Shown one piece after another: positions 18,755 to 28,470 of a stretch of DNA of 64,000 bases. The position numbers were made by a program, and so were the translations under genes. Below the pieces are notes generated by a model. It did no database searches. It was not told the DNA's origin and saw only the letters and a program-made list of their open reading frames with translations. The stretch's first letter is position 1. The number at the start of each line of letters is the position of its first letter. Source of the DNA: Arenibacter hampyeongensis (GTDB taxonomy: Bacteria; Bacteroidota; Bacteroidia; Flavobacteriales; Flavobacteriaceae); assembly GCF_002909255.1 (NCBI RefSeq), contig NZ_PIOB01000010.1, positions 1 to 64,000 on the forward strand. The letters run 5' to 3'.

Positions 18755-21700
18755 TTATTTGAAAACAAGCAATGGTCCGTTGTTCTCCCCTACCAAAACC
18801 ACGACACCAGTAACTGTCACCACTTTTTCCACCGCCTTTATATTGCCTGGAACAAAAAATCCACTTTCCCTGCTTGTAACTGTTTCAAACACCCCATCTT
18901 TATTCCCTTTTAACATCAATCCAGTTCCCGCATCGGCTCTGCTGGTTTCCACCTCGACCTCGAATTTGTTTCCAGCCAATAATAAGTCCTGATACCCGTC
19001 ATTATCAAAATCGTGACAAACAATTCCGTTTATAGGTGCGTATTGTGCTTCGAGAGGTAAAGGCTCTAAGGTGAATTTACCTTTTGAGTTATTTCTAATG
19101 ATAACTGATCTGAATTCCTGAACCTCTAGGTGAAGTGCTTCACTTAAATTAGAAGATCCATATATATCTATAATATTGGCCTCGGCAAAACCAGTAAAGG
19201 ATGGGAATTTATCCCCAATAAATGGCATTTGTTCAGTTGAACACATCTTTCCCCTAACCGGGTACAATTCGTTGTCAATATCTTTTGCCAACACAATATC
19301 CACAGATCCGGTCTTATCAAAATCACTTCCATAAATATGAAATGGCTTTTCTTTACTCGCATGAAACTTATAATTTAATCCTAAGTTCCCGGCAACAAAA
19401 TCCATATCCCCATCCAAATCAATATCCACTTGCTTTATAGTGTTCCACCAACCTGAAGTGCGGTCAAAACCATAATCCTTTGTCCTATCCCGGAAAACTC
19501 CATTGTCGTTTTCCAAAAATGTTATAGGCATCCATTCCCCTACTACGATCAAGTCGTCGTCCCCGTCATTATCAAAATCCGAAACTACCGCATCGGAAAC
19601 CATTCCAAGATTTTCTATTTCAATGGCCTCCGCCCCTTTGAGATTTCTAAAAGTTCCATTGTCATTTACCAATAGATAACTAGTTGCTGCATAGGGGTAT
19701 TCCCCTTTCGCCGTTCTTGCGCCGACAAAAACATCCATATCTCCATCCTTGTCAAAGTCTATTGACGTGGCACACGAGCCATAATTTTTCAAAAATGGTA
19801 GCTGATCAGACTTTGTAAATTGCCCTTGGCCATCATTTAAATACAATCGGTCCATTAACGCGGCGCTATCACTATCCATCTCATAACTACCACTTACCAC
19901 ATATAAATCCAAGAATCCATCCCCATTAGCATCAAAAATAAGGGATGCGGTATCTTCACTCATTTTGTCCAATTCAAAAGCGGGCTGATCTGCCTGTAGA
20001 AAATTTCCCGATTTTTGCTGAAAATAAACTGTCGCTGAAAACCAAGCGGCACCTCCAACAAAAAAATCCTCCAAACCATCATTGTTTAAATCGCCAACGG
20101 ATATGCATGGGCCTTCATTGGACAATTTATGGGGCAATAACAATTGATCCTTAAAATCATCATAGGAAATGTCTGAATGAATAAATTGTGAATCCAAAAG
20201 TTCGGGTTCTTCTTTGAAAACTGTCTTCCGATCATGGTTTATTGAATCGGGAATAATAGCGTTCTTATAATGGATTACCAGTTCTTGATCCGCCTTTATA
20301 TCCTGAATAACTTGTATTTTACCATCGGGCCATTTTACCTCTATTTTTTCAATTCTTCTTGTTTTTCCCAATCCAAAGTGTATAATAGGCTCAGAAGCTG
20401 AAAAATACCCCCTAGTAGTATGCAATTCTTTCAGCAACGTTTTATCATCAGTGAATAGCTTCACTTTTGCCCCAAGTCCTAAACGATTATTGGGCTGCCC
20501 ATCCAGCCTAATTTTCAAATAGTGAACTCCTTTCTTAGAGGATAAATTTTCAAACAAAAAGGCATTATCGTTGACGTTATTGCAAACTAGATCTAAATCT
20601 CCATCATTATCAAAATCGGCATAAGCAGATCCATTGGAAAATGATGGCAAACCCACATTTTTCACTGTACTGACATCCTCAAAAGTGAAATTACCATTGT
20701 TCCTAAATAAATAGTTTGACAACTTCACGGAAGGGTAAAGTTCTCTTACCTTTTTTAATTGATCAAAACCAACAACTGCATTTTGATCCGACTTTAGTTC
20801 CGCCACATATTCCTTTTCCTTAATCCTTGAATCTACATTGGTTACATCCCTTAGAATACCATTGGTTACATGAACATCGTTAAACCCATCCAAGTCAAAA
20901 TCTGCAAGTAAGCAGGACCAACTCCAATCGGTATTCTCAATCCCAGAAAAATAACTTAAATCTTTAAAATGAGGTTTGTCGGCTGAAAAAATTCCATTAT
21001 TAATTTGCAGGACATTATGCATATACTGCCATTGATAACCGGATTGCACCATATTGTACATGACGTCCCTAGGCATCATGGTCATCGAAGTCTTGGACCT
21101 CTTATAATCTTCTGGCAACATATCCAATACAAATAAATCCTGAAAACCATCATTATTTATGTCGGCCACATCCGCTCCCATACTATAATTTGAAGTGTGC
21201 TGAAAAAATTGACCAGCTTTATCTTCAAACGTCCCGTCCCCATTGTTCATATAAAGAAAATCCGGGCCGGCAAAATCATTGGCCACAAAAATATCCTGAT
21301 AGCCATCATCATTAAAATCTGCCACGGATGCCGTAAGGCCAAAAAATAAATCGGGTAATATTCCTGAAGATTTCGATACATCGGTAAAGGTCAAATCGCC
21401 ATTATTCCTAAACAACTTGTCCGAACCTCCATATTTTTTTAGTGACCCGTTATTTCTTATTTTTTCAAGATCAAATATTTCATTTGCTAATTTAAATTCT
21501 ACAGGCGTATTTACAATATAAACATCTAAATCGCCATCATTGTCGTAATCAAAAAAATTGGATTGGATAGAATGACTATTAATTTCTGCCAGACCCATTT
21601 TCATTGAAGATTCTGTAAATGTTAGATCCCCATTATTAATAAAGAACAGGTTACTTTGAAAAACATCAGTATCAGGTCCGGACCTACAAACATAGATATC

Positions 21701-22090
21701 CAACCAGCCATCATTATTTATATCCACTGTAGTAATGCCTGTGTAAAAGCCACCTTCTCCCTTAATTTGAGCTTTATCAGTAATGTCTTCAAATTTTAAA
21801 TCCCCTTTGTTTAAAAACATTTTGTTAGACCCCCTATTGGAACTAAAAAAGATATCTGGCAATTGATCATTATTAAAATCCCCGGTAGCCACCCCGGCTC
21901 CCATATACATATGCATAAAAATATAGTAGTTGAAGTCCGGGGTTTCCTCAACTGAATTCTCAAAATATAACTGGGAATGCTCCGGATTAATTTTATTAAA
22001 AATGGGGTCTTTCCCCTGACCGGAACCTAGGTGCCAGATAAAGAAAAAACATATAAAAAGTAAATTGCCCAATGCCCTTACCTTTTCCAT
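18755..22090 (-). CDS. FG-GAP/VCBS-repeat protein with ASPIC/UnbV domain (1)
   Basis: A 1111-residue secreted protein with a signal peptide (ends near GSGQ). Most of it is made of FG-GAP/VCBS repeats with calcium-binding DxNxDGxxD motifs such as DINNDGWLDI, DYDNDGDLDV and DLNNDGLEDF, which fold as beta-propellers. In the middle (about 525-620) is an ASPIC/UnbV (CRTAC1-type) domain: GLGAKVKLF, HTTRGYFSASEP, IHFGLGKT, VKWPDGK. Known relatives are annotated only by domain; a glycan-binding or surface-scaffold role is inferred from PUL context. It follows its paralogue by 2 bp, so they are co-transcribed. No catalytic motif is seen. Confidence 0.88.
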   Translation of the reverse strand: MEKVRALGNLLFICFFFIWHLGSGQGKDPIFNKINPEHSQLYFENSVEETPDFNYYIFMHMYMGAGVATGDFNNDQLPDIFFSSNRGSNKMFLNKGDLKFEDITDKAQIKGEGGFYTGITTVDINNDGWLDIYVCRSGPDTDVFQSNLFFINNGDLTFTESSMKMGLAEINSHSIQSNFFDYDNDGDLDVYIVNTPVEFKLANEIFDLEKIRNNGSLKKYGGSDKLFRNNGDLTFTDVSKSSGILPDLFFGLTASVADFNDDGYQDIFVANDFAGPDFLYMNNGDGTFEDKAGQFFQHTSNYSMGADVADINNDGFQDLFVLDMLPEDYKRSKTSMTMMPRDVMYNMVQSGYQWQYMHNVLQINNGIFSADKPHFKDLSYFSGIENTDWSWSCLLADFDLDGFNDVHVTNGILRDVTNVDSRIKEKEYVAELKSDQNAVVGFDQLKKVRELYPSVKLSNYLFRNNGNFTFEDVSTVKNVGLPSFSNGSAYADFDNDGDLDLVCNNVNDNAFLFENLSSKKGVHYLKIRLDGQPNNRLGLGAKVKLFTDDKTLLKELHTTRGYFSASEPIIHFGLGKTRRIEKIEVKWPDGKIQVIQDIKADQELVIHYKNAIIPDSINHDRKTVFKEEPELLDSQFIHSDISYDDFKDQLLLPHKLSNEGPCISVGDLNNDGLEDFFVGGAAWFSATVYFQQKSGNFLQADQPAFELDKMSEDTASLIFDANGDGFLDLYVVSGSYEMDSDSAALMDRLYLNDGQGQFTKSDQLPFLKNYGSCATSIDFDKDGDMDVFVGARTAKGEYPYAATSYLLVNDNGTFRNLKGAEAIEIENLGMVSDAVVSDFDNDGDDDLIVVGEWMPITFLENDNGVFRDRTKDYGFDRTSGWWNTIKQVDIDLDGDMDFVAGNLGLNYKFHASKEKPFHIYGSDFDKTGSVDIVLAKDIDNELYPVRGKMCSTEQMPFIGDKFPSFTGFAEANIIDIYGSSNLSEALHLEVQEFRSVIIRNNSKGKFTLEPLPLEAQYAPINGIVCHDFDNDGYQDLLLAGNKFEVEVETSRADAGTGLMLKGNKDGVFETVTSRESGFFVPGNIKAVEKVVTVTGVVVLVGENNGPLLVFK

Positions 22091-22092
22091 TT

Positions 22093-25000
22093 TTAATTAT
22101 TTATTTTAATGAATTTTGCACTACCATTATTTACCCCTATTACTAGGGCCTTTTGGTTTCCATAACCAATGAGTTTTATTTCCTTTACATCTTGAGAAAT
22201 ATTTAGTCCAGATTTCCCCATAGGTACTGACTCAAAAATAAACTTGTCCTTACCTTTTAGAAATAAGCCCAGACTCGCATCATTTCTTGTTGTTTCTATT
22301 TCAGATCCATATAAATTCCCAGCGACAACAATATCCATTATCCCATCATTGTCAAAATCATAAATCACTGAACTGTTGATATTGGAAACCTGGGCCAAAT
22401 CTGGCAATTGCCTAATTTCAAATTCACCATTCCCTAAATTTTCCATACTAACACTTGCAAAGGTCTTGGCTTCATAATGCAGGGCATTATCCAATTTGGA
22501 ATCTCCATATACGTCCTGAAGGGTCGAAGATGCAAATTCATTGTAGGTTGCAAATTTCTTTTTTATTTCTGGAATTTGCTGGGAGGAACAAGACCTTCCT
22601 CTGAGCGGATATTGTGTTCCGTAGTTATAATAACTCAACACTATGTCGTTCTTGCCATTTTCGTCAAAATCACCATAGTGCACGGAAAATGGTTCATTTG
22701 CTTTTGCCTTGTATTTGTAGTTTAATCCCAAATTCCCAAACACATAATCCTCATCCCCGTCGCCATCCAAATCCCCTTTGGAAATACTGAACCACCACCC
22801 AGTGGTATTTTGTAAATTAAATTTATCAGTGCTGTTCTTAAATAGCCCTTCAACATTTTCCAAAACAGTAATGGGCATCCACATACCAGTAACCAACAAA
22901 TCCAAATCACCATCCCCGTCGAAATCCGTCCAAACAGCATCTGTCACCATACCCAACTTATCCAATACATTTGCATTGGTTTTTACAAAACCTAATGACC
23001 CAGTTTCCACCAGCTGATTTTTCAACAAATAACTATCCGCAGGTTCTGGATAATGTCCTGGCACTTGCCTCCCACCAACGAACAGATCTAAATCGCCATC
23101 ATTGTCATAATCCGCCACCTTGACCCTAGACCCACTAGCATTAATAATGGGTAGGGTACCTATAGATAGTTGAAAGCTGCCTTTCCCATCGTTTAGATAC
23201 AACCTGTCCTGATAGTTTTCCGAATCCAATTCATATTCATTTCCGCCAGAAACCACATATAAGTCCTGATCTCCGTCATTATCGGCGTCAAGAAAAACGG
23301 ACCCCATGTCCTCCCTGTTTAGGTCGGGAATAAGTTTCAAGGGACTTTCTAAAAATGAGCCCGTGGGTTGTTGCTTATAAAGCTTCCCTAACCCTTCATT
23401 TGGACCACCTATATAAAAATCCTCCAATCCATTGCCGTCAATATCTGCGACAGCAATTCCAGAGCCTAGGGTAGACATGCGATGGGGCAATAATACCTCA
23501 CGCCCAAAATCGTCGAACTTATTCTCTTTATGTACATAATTTATTTTGGCGGTATCAGAAATATCTTCAAATAGTAACAAATCCGATTTGTATTTAGATT
23601 GTCCGTTATTTTTAGCGCTATTAAGATCATACTCCAAAGTTCGGTTTACCTTAATGTTTTTATAAATTGAAGTCTGGCCGTTAAACCAATCTATTCTTAA
23701 GCTGTCAATTTTATTGATTTGATTTAATCCGAAATGCAGTACTTCCTCACTACTGGAGTTGATTCCACGAGCATTGGTCAATTGTGAGATTTGCACACCC
23801 TTTTTGTGAAACAAGGAAACTTTTGTTCCAAAAAAGCTTTGATCCACCTTTCCTTTTTTGAATTTTATCCTTAAATAATTATTCTCCTTATTTTTCGAGA
23901 TATTGTTTTTATATATATAAGCAACTTCATCAATATTGTTTAGGACTAGATCCAAATCCCCATCATTATCCAAATCCCCATAGGCAGCACCAGTGGAAAA
24001 CGTTTTTTGGGACAGCCCCCATTTATCGGATACTTTTTCGAATTTCAGTCCATTGGTATTCCAATACATATAATTCTGAATTTTATCGGAAGGAAAAAAG
24101 GATAGCATCTTTTCCAAGTTGGCATATTTCCAAACGTCAAAGTTTTTGTCGCCCTCCTTATTATAATTGGTATCGATATCCCCAACATATTCATCCAATT
24201 TCTTAAGAGCATCGGTGTTACCAATTTCATGTCGTATTCCATTGGTGACGAAAAGATCTAAGTGACCATCATTATCAAAATCGGCCAATAAAGGGGACCA
24301 ACTCCAATCCGTACTGGAGATACCCGCCATTTGTGCTATTTCACTAAAAAGCATATTTCCATGTACATCAACACCGTTGTTCAGTTGTAGTGTATTGAAC
24401 ATATATTGATAATGCCCACCTCTACTTACATTATTCCAAAACTCGGTGGGGTTCATGGAACTCATATTACTTTTAAGTCTGTAGTTATCTTCAGCCACCA
24501 TATCGAGGACCACAAAATCGAACCAACCATCATTGTTAATATCCCCAACATCTGTCCCCATACTGAAATAAGATGTATGCTTAATGTTTTCATAAATTTT
24601 ATTGGTAAAAGTTCCATTTCGGTTGTTGATATAAAAGAAATCTGGACCCAAATAATCATTGGCCACATAAATGTCCTGCCAACCATCATTATCAAAATCT
24701 GCAACACTGGAACTTAAACCGTATCCGAAATTGCTTACTCCTCCATTGTTGGGAGTTTCAAAAAAATGATTATCAATATTCTCGAGCAATCTATAATTTT
24801 GAGTGGGCACAATTTTTTTTTCATCGTTTGCTGGAGCCATAAACGAAGAGTTCTTAGGTTGATTCACCAAGAAAACATCAAAATCTCCATCTCTGTCAAA
24901 ATCAAAGAAATTAGCTTCTGTAGTTCTATTCCTGTCGTTTAAATTGTAATTGTCTGCAGATTCAGTAAAAGTATTATCCCCATTATTAATGTAAAGTTCA

Positions 25001-25455
25001 TTGGCCCGTAAATCTTCCTTATCATCATATAGACTTTTACAAACATAAATATCCTTATAGCCATCGTTGTTGATATCAACTATACTAACATGTGTAGACC
25101 AACCCCCTCTATTCAAAATCCCGGCGGCAACTGTAATGTCCTCAAATTTTAGATTTCCCTTATTAAGATATAGCTTATCACCAACCTGATTCCCTGTAAA
25201 ATATATATCCAAAAGCCCATCATTGTTGATATCGCCGATTGCTACTCCACCTCCCTTATAAAAACCCTTGTAAACAAAAATATTGTCTTCATTGGTTTGG
25301 TGAAGCTGGTTATTGAAGTATATATTCGAAACAGATGGATCTAGTAAAGAAAATACAGTATCCCCGCTATTATTTGCTCCCAAATCTTGTGCGTAACAAT
25401 GTATAGTAAGAACAAAAATCGAAATCGTTTGAATAATGGCAATTCCTCTACCCAT
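22093..25455 (-). CDS. FG-GAP/VCBS-repeat protein with ASPIC/UnbV domain (2)
   Basis: This 1120-residue protein is a paralogue of the next gene with the same plan: signal peptide (ends near CYAQ), N-terminal FG-GAP propeller (DINNDGLLDI, DFDNDGWQDI), ASPIC/UnbV domain in the middle (FFGTKVSLF, NARGINSSSEE, LHFGLNQ), and a second FG-GAP propeller (DIDGNGLEDF, DYDNDGDLDL, DFDGDGDLDL). The two differ throughout, so the duplication is old. Paired giant CRTAC1-type proteins beside SusC/SusD are a pattern I know from marine Bacteroidota, but no function is established. The pair has no copy of the GACCT-N14-GACAA motif in front. Confidence 0.88.
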   Translation of the reverse strand: MGRGIAIIQTISIFVLTIHCYAQDLGANNSGDTVFSLLDPSVSNIYFNNQLHQTNEDNIFVYKGFYKGGGVAIGDINNDGLLDIYFTGNQVGDKLYLNKGNLKFEDITVAAGILNRGGWSTHVSIVDINNDGYKDIYVCKSLYDDKEDLRANELYINNGDNTFTESADNYNLNDRNRTTEANFFDFDRDGDFDVFLVNQPKNSSFMAPANDEKKIVPTQNYRLLENIDNHFFETPNNGGVSNFGYGLSSSVADFDNDGWQDIYVANDYLGPDFFYINNRNGTFTNKIYENIKHTSYFSMGTDVGDINNDGWFDFVVLDMVAEDNYRLKSNMSSMNPTEFWNNVSRGGHYQYMFNTLQLNNGVDVHGNMLFSEIAQMAGISSTDWSWSPLLADFDNDGHLDLFVTNGIRHEIGNTDALKKLDEYVGDIDTNYNKEGDKNFDVWKYANLEKMLSFFPSDKIQNYMYWNTNGLKFEKVSDKWGLSQKTFSTGAAYGDLDNDGDLDLVLNNIDEVAYIYKNNISKNKENNYLRIKFKKGKVDQSFFGTKVSLFHKKGVQISQLTNARGINSSSEEVLHFGLNQINKIDSLRIDWFNGQTSIYKNIKVNRTLEYDLNSAKNNGQSKYKSDLLLFEDISDTAKINYVHKENKFDDFGREVLLPHRMSTLGSGIAVADIDGNGLEDFYIGGPNEGLGKLYKQQPTGSFLESPLKLIPDLNREDMGSVFLDADNDGDQDLYVVSGGNEYELDSENYQDRLYLNDGKGSFQLSIGTLPIINASGSRVKVADYDNDGDLDLFVGGRQVPGHYPEPADSYLLKNQLVETGSLGFVKTNANVLDKLGMVTDAVWTDFDGDGDLDLLVTGMWMPITVLENVEGLFKNSTDKFNLQNTTGWWFSISKGDLDGDGDEDYVFGNLGLNYKYKAKANEPFSVHYGDFDENGKNDIVLSYYNYGTQYPLRGRSCSSQQIPEIKKKFATYNEFASSTLQDVYGDSKLDNALHYEAKTFASVSMENLGNGEFEIRQLPDLAQVSNINSSVIYDFDNDGIMDIVVAGNLYGSEIETTRNDASLGLFLKGKDKFIFESVPMGKSGLNISQDVKEIKLIGYGNQKALVIGVNNGSAKFIKINN

Positions 25456-25699
25456 GTTATGTTTATTATTGTTTCTAACTAGCCTTTGAATTAATCCCCC
25501 TGATATCAGCCAAATGAACCATAAATTCCGTTCACATTAATTTGGATTTTTTCAGCAAATTACCTCATCGTTAACAGATTGTGTATCATCCTCCTTTTAA
25601 TAAATACTGGAACCTGAACACGCTACAAGCCTTAATATTTAGCACTTTCCCGGACCAATTTTCCTTGGCATACCAAGAGGATATTATATAAATGTAAAA

Positions 25700-28159
25700 C
25701 TATTTTATTGTACAGAAATTTACAATCACTTCAGGGCCCGCATTCCTGCCTTTGCCTTGGTAATCAAATTCAATAAGGTTTTCACCTTCTGCCACTTTAA
25801 AATATCCCTCGTCTATGATAACCTCATTCGTAATTTGAAGGTCCTCGGAAAAATGTTTATAAGTATCGTTTCCTTTATTTATAATAAAATCACCTGGTTC
25901 CAATGTAAACGGCAAGACAATTTTTTTTGATCCTACCTTTAAGTAGATACCTTTTACACTTTCATTCGATTCTTTAGGAAGACGAATTACGAATTGCATT
26001 TTTTGCTTGGGTCCTGCACAAAAATATTTCCAAATAGCAGCCGTGGGCTGTCCTGGTTCCGTAGTCATATTTGTATGCCTATAATCTAAAGATACAGGAG
26101 CTTCTGGACTGCTTTTTAATATTGAAGATGGCAAACTATTAAAATCATGTTCTCCTTGAGTTCTTCCTCCTTCAGGGGCCCACGATTCAATAAAAACTAA
26201 ACTCACACCCCCCTTATTTTGCTCCAAACCATAAAAAGTATACGGATCACGAAGTTTTTCTTTCTGCGCTTCTGTAAAAAGGCCTTCCATTCTTGCATTT
26301 TCCCATTTTTTAATTTCTGCTAAAATGGAATTAGCTTCTTTATTAATTTCTTCAATATTAGGGCTAATGTAAAAATCCACGCCCGCATCGTAACCAGCAC
26401 ACAAGCCCATTACCCATTCAATATCCTTTTTTGTAGTTTTTGCATTGATACTAAATTGTCCCATTTTGCGAGGTAACAAGTCTTCTTTTAAGGCTTGTTG
26501 GACACTTAATCTATGGTCTAAATGTGCTTCCCTAAAATTATCGGATGTCCATGGTTCGCCCCAACTTTCATTCGCAAAGTAATGCCAACCAAAATGTGTA
26601 ACATCCGATGAATTCGCTACAATATTTGGTTCCTTTAAATGATCAAAGAAAACTTTTACAAAGCGATCACTTCCATAGCGTCCGTGTCCAGAAGCAAGCC
26701 CACCTTCAATACCATCAAAACTAATTCTCATCAGATTAGCTTCATTAAAGAATTTAGCTAGATTTTTCGCCATTTGATCTTGCAAGTTTATATCTGGGAA
26801 AAATACTTTGTAACCATGGGACATTAGTCTACTTACCTTTTCTCCTTTTTTGTGTTTAACCGCTTTAGTACCAAAGGCACCGCGCTTACAATCCTTTAAG
26901 ACCAATTTTCCTTCGGCAGTTGCAAAAGAATACTCTATAATTTCATCCCCAATTCGAACCGCCGTATGCTCGCGCCACCTTGGATTAACTTTATCAATAT
27001 TTGGTTCATAATATGCTGGGCGTACCTGCTCATCTTGCAATAACAATTCAATATCAGCAACAGAAATGCTTTTTTCTAATTTTGTGATTCCAGCCAAAAC
27101 TAGACCCGGATCAGGTTTAGGAGTAACTAATGGATCGTTAGTCGTAATAAAGTTTGTTAATGTATGAACTCCAAGATTTATACCATGCTTTTCAGCTTTA
27201 TCGGAACACTCCCTAACCGATTGATAACCATTGGGAAATTCTTTATCGTCCAATATAAAAGTTCCCCATGTTTTAAAAATGCCACCATGATAGACAGATG
27301 AAATACCCGCTTTTTCCGCAACATCGATACAGGCTTCAATGTTGTTCACATTGTAAGACATAATGAATTTTGACGAACTAGAGTATTTCGAAACTTTATT
27401 CCAGACATTTTTGGTTTTAATGTAAGGTAGGTCTTCGTTTAAAACGATTTCCTCCACAACTTCCAATAATTTACTGGAAGGCACGCAATAGAAAGCAAAT
27501 TTGGCACCTACTATTTCAGCATCGCTATCCTTAACAGGTACTGCCTGTCCTAACTTTTGCTCCCAATTATCTACAGTTTGGAATCTGGAGCGATCACGGA
27601 CAAAACCAGTTAAGCTTGCACCTCCTTCAATTTTCTTGGCAGCATTTCCAAATCTTTCTCTCGTTGCAATTTCAAATCCACCACGACTTTTAAGATTTAA
27701 TCCCATAAATCCGATAGCCGTATTATCATCATAGGCTATCCCGATGGATTGACCTATTTTTTCTGAAGGCAAGACATCATAGGGTCCCCAAATAACTTGA
27801 TCAATCAATTTCCCTCCTTTAATTTTAACAATTTCAAAGGTTAAATAGTTATTTTTACTATTAATATTTACACTGATTTCGGCACCTAGTTCCTTAAATT
27901 TTAATTTCAATATCTCTCCTTCACGTTTCCAGCTTGTAATAGGATAATTTACACTTTTACTTTGAACGGTTAATAGAGATTTACTATAACCTTGAATTAA
28001 TAGGTTTTTACCTGTTTCCTTCTCTAATAATTCCGTTAATTTACCTTGGTTATCTAGGGTTAATTTGACAAATTCATTTTCAAGAAATCCCTTGTCCTGA
28101 GAATTGGCATAGGCAATTATACATACTGTAGATAAAAAAATCCAAAATAGTTTGATCAT
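25700..28159 (-). CDS. GH-like secreted protein of unassigned family, paralogue 2
   Basis: An 819-residue protein with a type I signal peptide (ends near ANSQ22), unlike the lipoprotein paralogues. The N-terminal beta domain (about 25-260) is followed by a TIM-barrel-like region: AGISSVYHGG, GVHTLTNFITTNDP, an inserted domain with RIGDEIIEY and KRGAFGT, and RISFDGIEGG, whose Asp/Glu pair is conserved in paralogue 1 and as FDGQE in paralogue 3. The C-terminal 170 residues are a beta-rich domain. No CAZy family is recognised with confidence. It stands after the SusD terminator and has no GACCT-N14-GACAA motif nearby, so it may be read through from SusCD or have its own promoter. Confidence 0.7.
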   Translation of the reverse strand: MIKLFWIFLSTVCIIAYANSQDKGFLENEFVKLTLDNQGKLTELLEKETGKNLLIQGYSKSLLTVQSKSVNYPITSWKREGEILKLKFKELGAEISVNINSKNNYLTFEIVKIKGGKLIDQVIWGPYDVLPSEKIGQSIGIAYDDNTAIGFMGLNLKSRGGFEIATRERFGNAAKKIEGGASLTGFVRDRSRFQTVDNWEQKLGQAVPVKDSDAEIVGAKFAFYCVPSSKLLEVVEEIVLNEDLPYIKTKNVWNKVSKYSSSSKFIMSYNVNNIEACIDVAEKAGISSVYHGGIFKTWGTFILDDKEFPNGYQSVRECSDKAEKHGINLGVHTLTNFITTNDPLVTPKPDPGLVLAGITKLEKSISVADIELLLQDEQVRPAYYEPNIDKVNPRWREHTAVRIGDEIIEYSFATAEGKLVLKDCKRGAFGTKAVKHKKGEKVSRLMSHGYKVFFPDINLQDQMAKNLAKFFNEANLMRISFDGIEGGLASGHGRYGSDRFVKVFFDHLKEPNIVANSSDVTHFGWHYFANESWGEPWTSDNFREAHLDHRLSVQQALKEDLLPRKMGQFSINAKTTKKDIEWVMGLCAGYDAGVDFYISPNIEEINKEANSILAEIKKWENARMEGLFTEAQKEKLRDPYTFYGLEQNKGGVSLVFIESWAPEGGRTQGEHDFNSLPSSILKSSPEAPVSLDYRHTNMTTEPGQPTAAIWKYFCAGPKQKMQFVIRLPKESNESVKGIYLKVGSKKIVLPFTLEPGDFIINKGNDTYKHFSEDLQITNEVIIDEGYFKVAEGENLIEFDYQGKGRNAGPEVIVNFCTIK

Positions 28160-28380
28160 AATTTTATATTGTACTTATAAGATTCTTAATTGCTTATATT
28201 TTTTAATAAATAACACATATTGTTATCAAAGTTCCATGACTTTCATTTAATTGAGATAGAAAAACAAAACCCTTCCAGACGGTCTGTTTGGAATTATACT
28301 TTGATTTCTAGCTCACTATTTTTCAAATTTGCTACTCGCTTTCACCTTTTCCCATACAGGCAACAAATGTCTTGTATTGT

Positions 28381-28415
28381 AAAAAGAGGCTGTAAAATTA
28401 CAGCCCCTTTTTTTA
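28381..28415 (-). terminator. Terminator of the susCD unit
   Basis: The perfect stem GGCTGTAA/TTACAGCC with runs of T on the 3' side of both strands lies about 60 bp after the SusD stop codon. It would end the susCD transcript and could work in both directions. The rest of the 311-bp gap 28160-28470 shows no gene or repeat. Confidence 0.75.
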
Positions 28416-28470
28416 AACAACTCACTCAATACTAGTATAACTCAACAATCAACTCAATAAATTACATTTC

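Noticed and set aside
18755..25455. Tandem DNA repeats or a recombination locus in the two large genes
   Set aside because: The repeated pattern of near-identical short blocks comes from DxNxDG protein repeats; the DNA itself is diverged.
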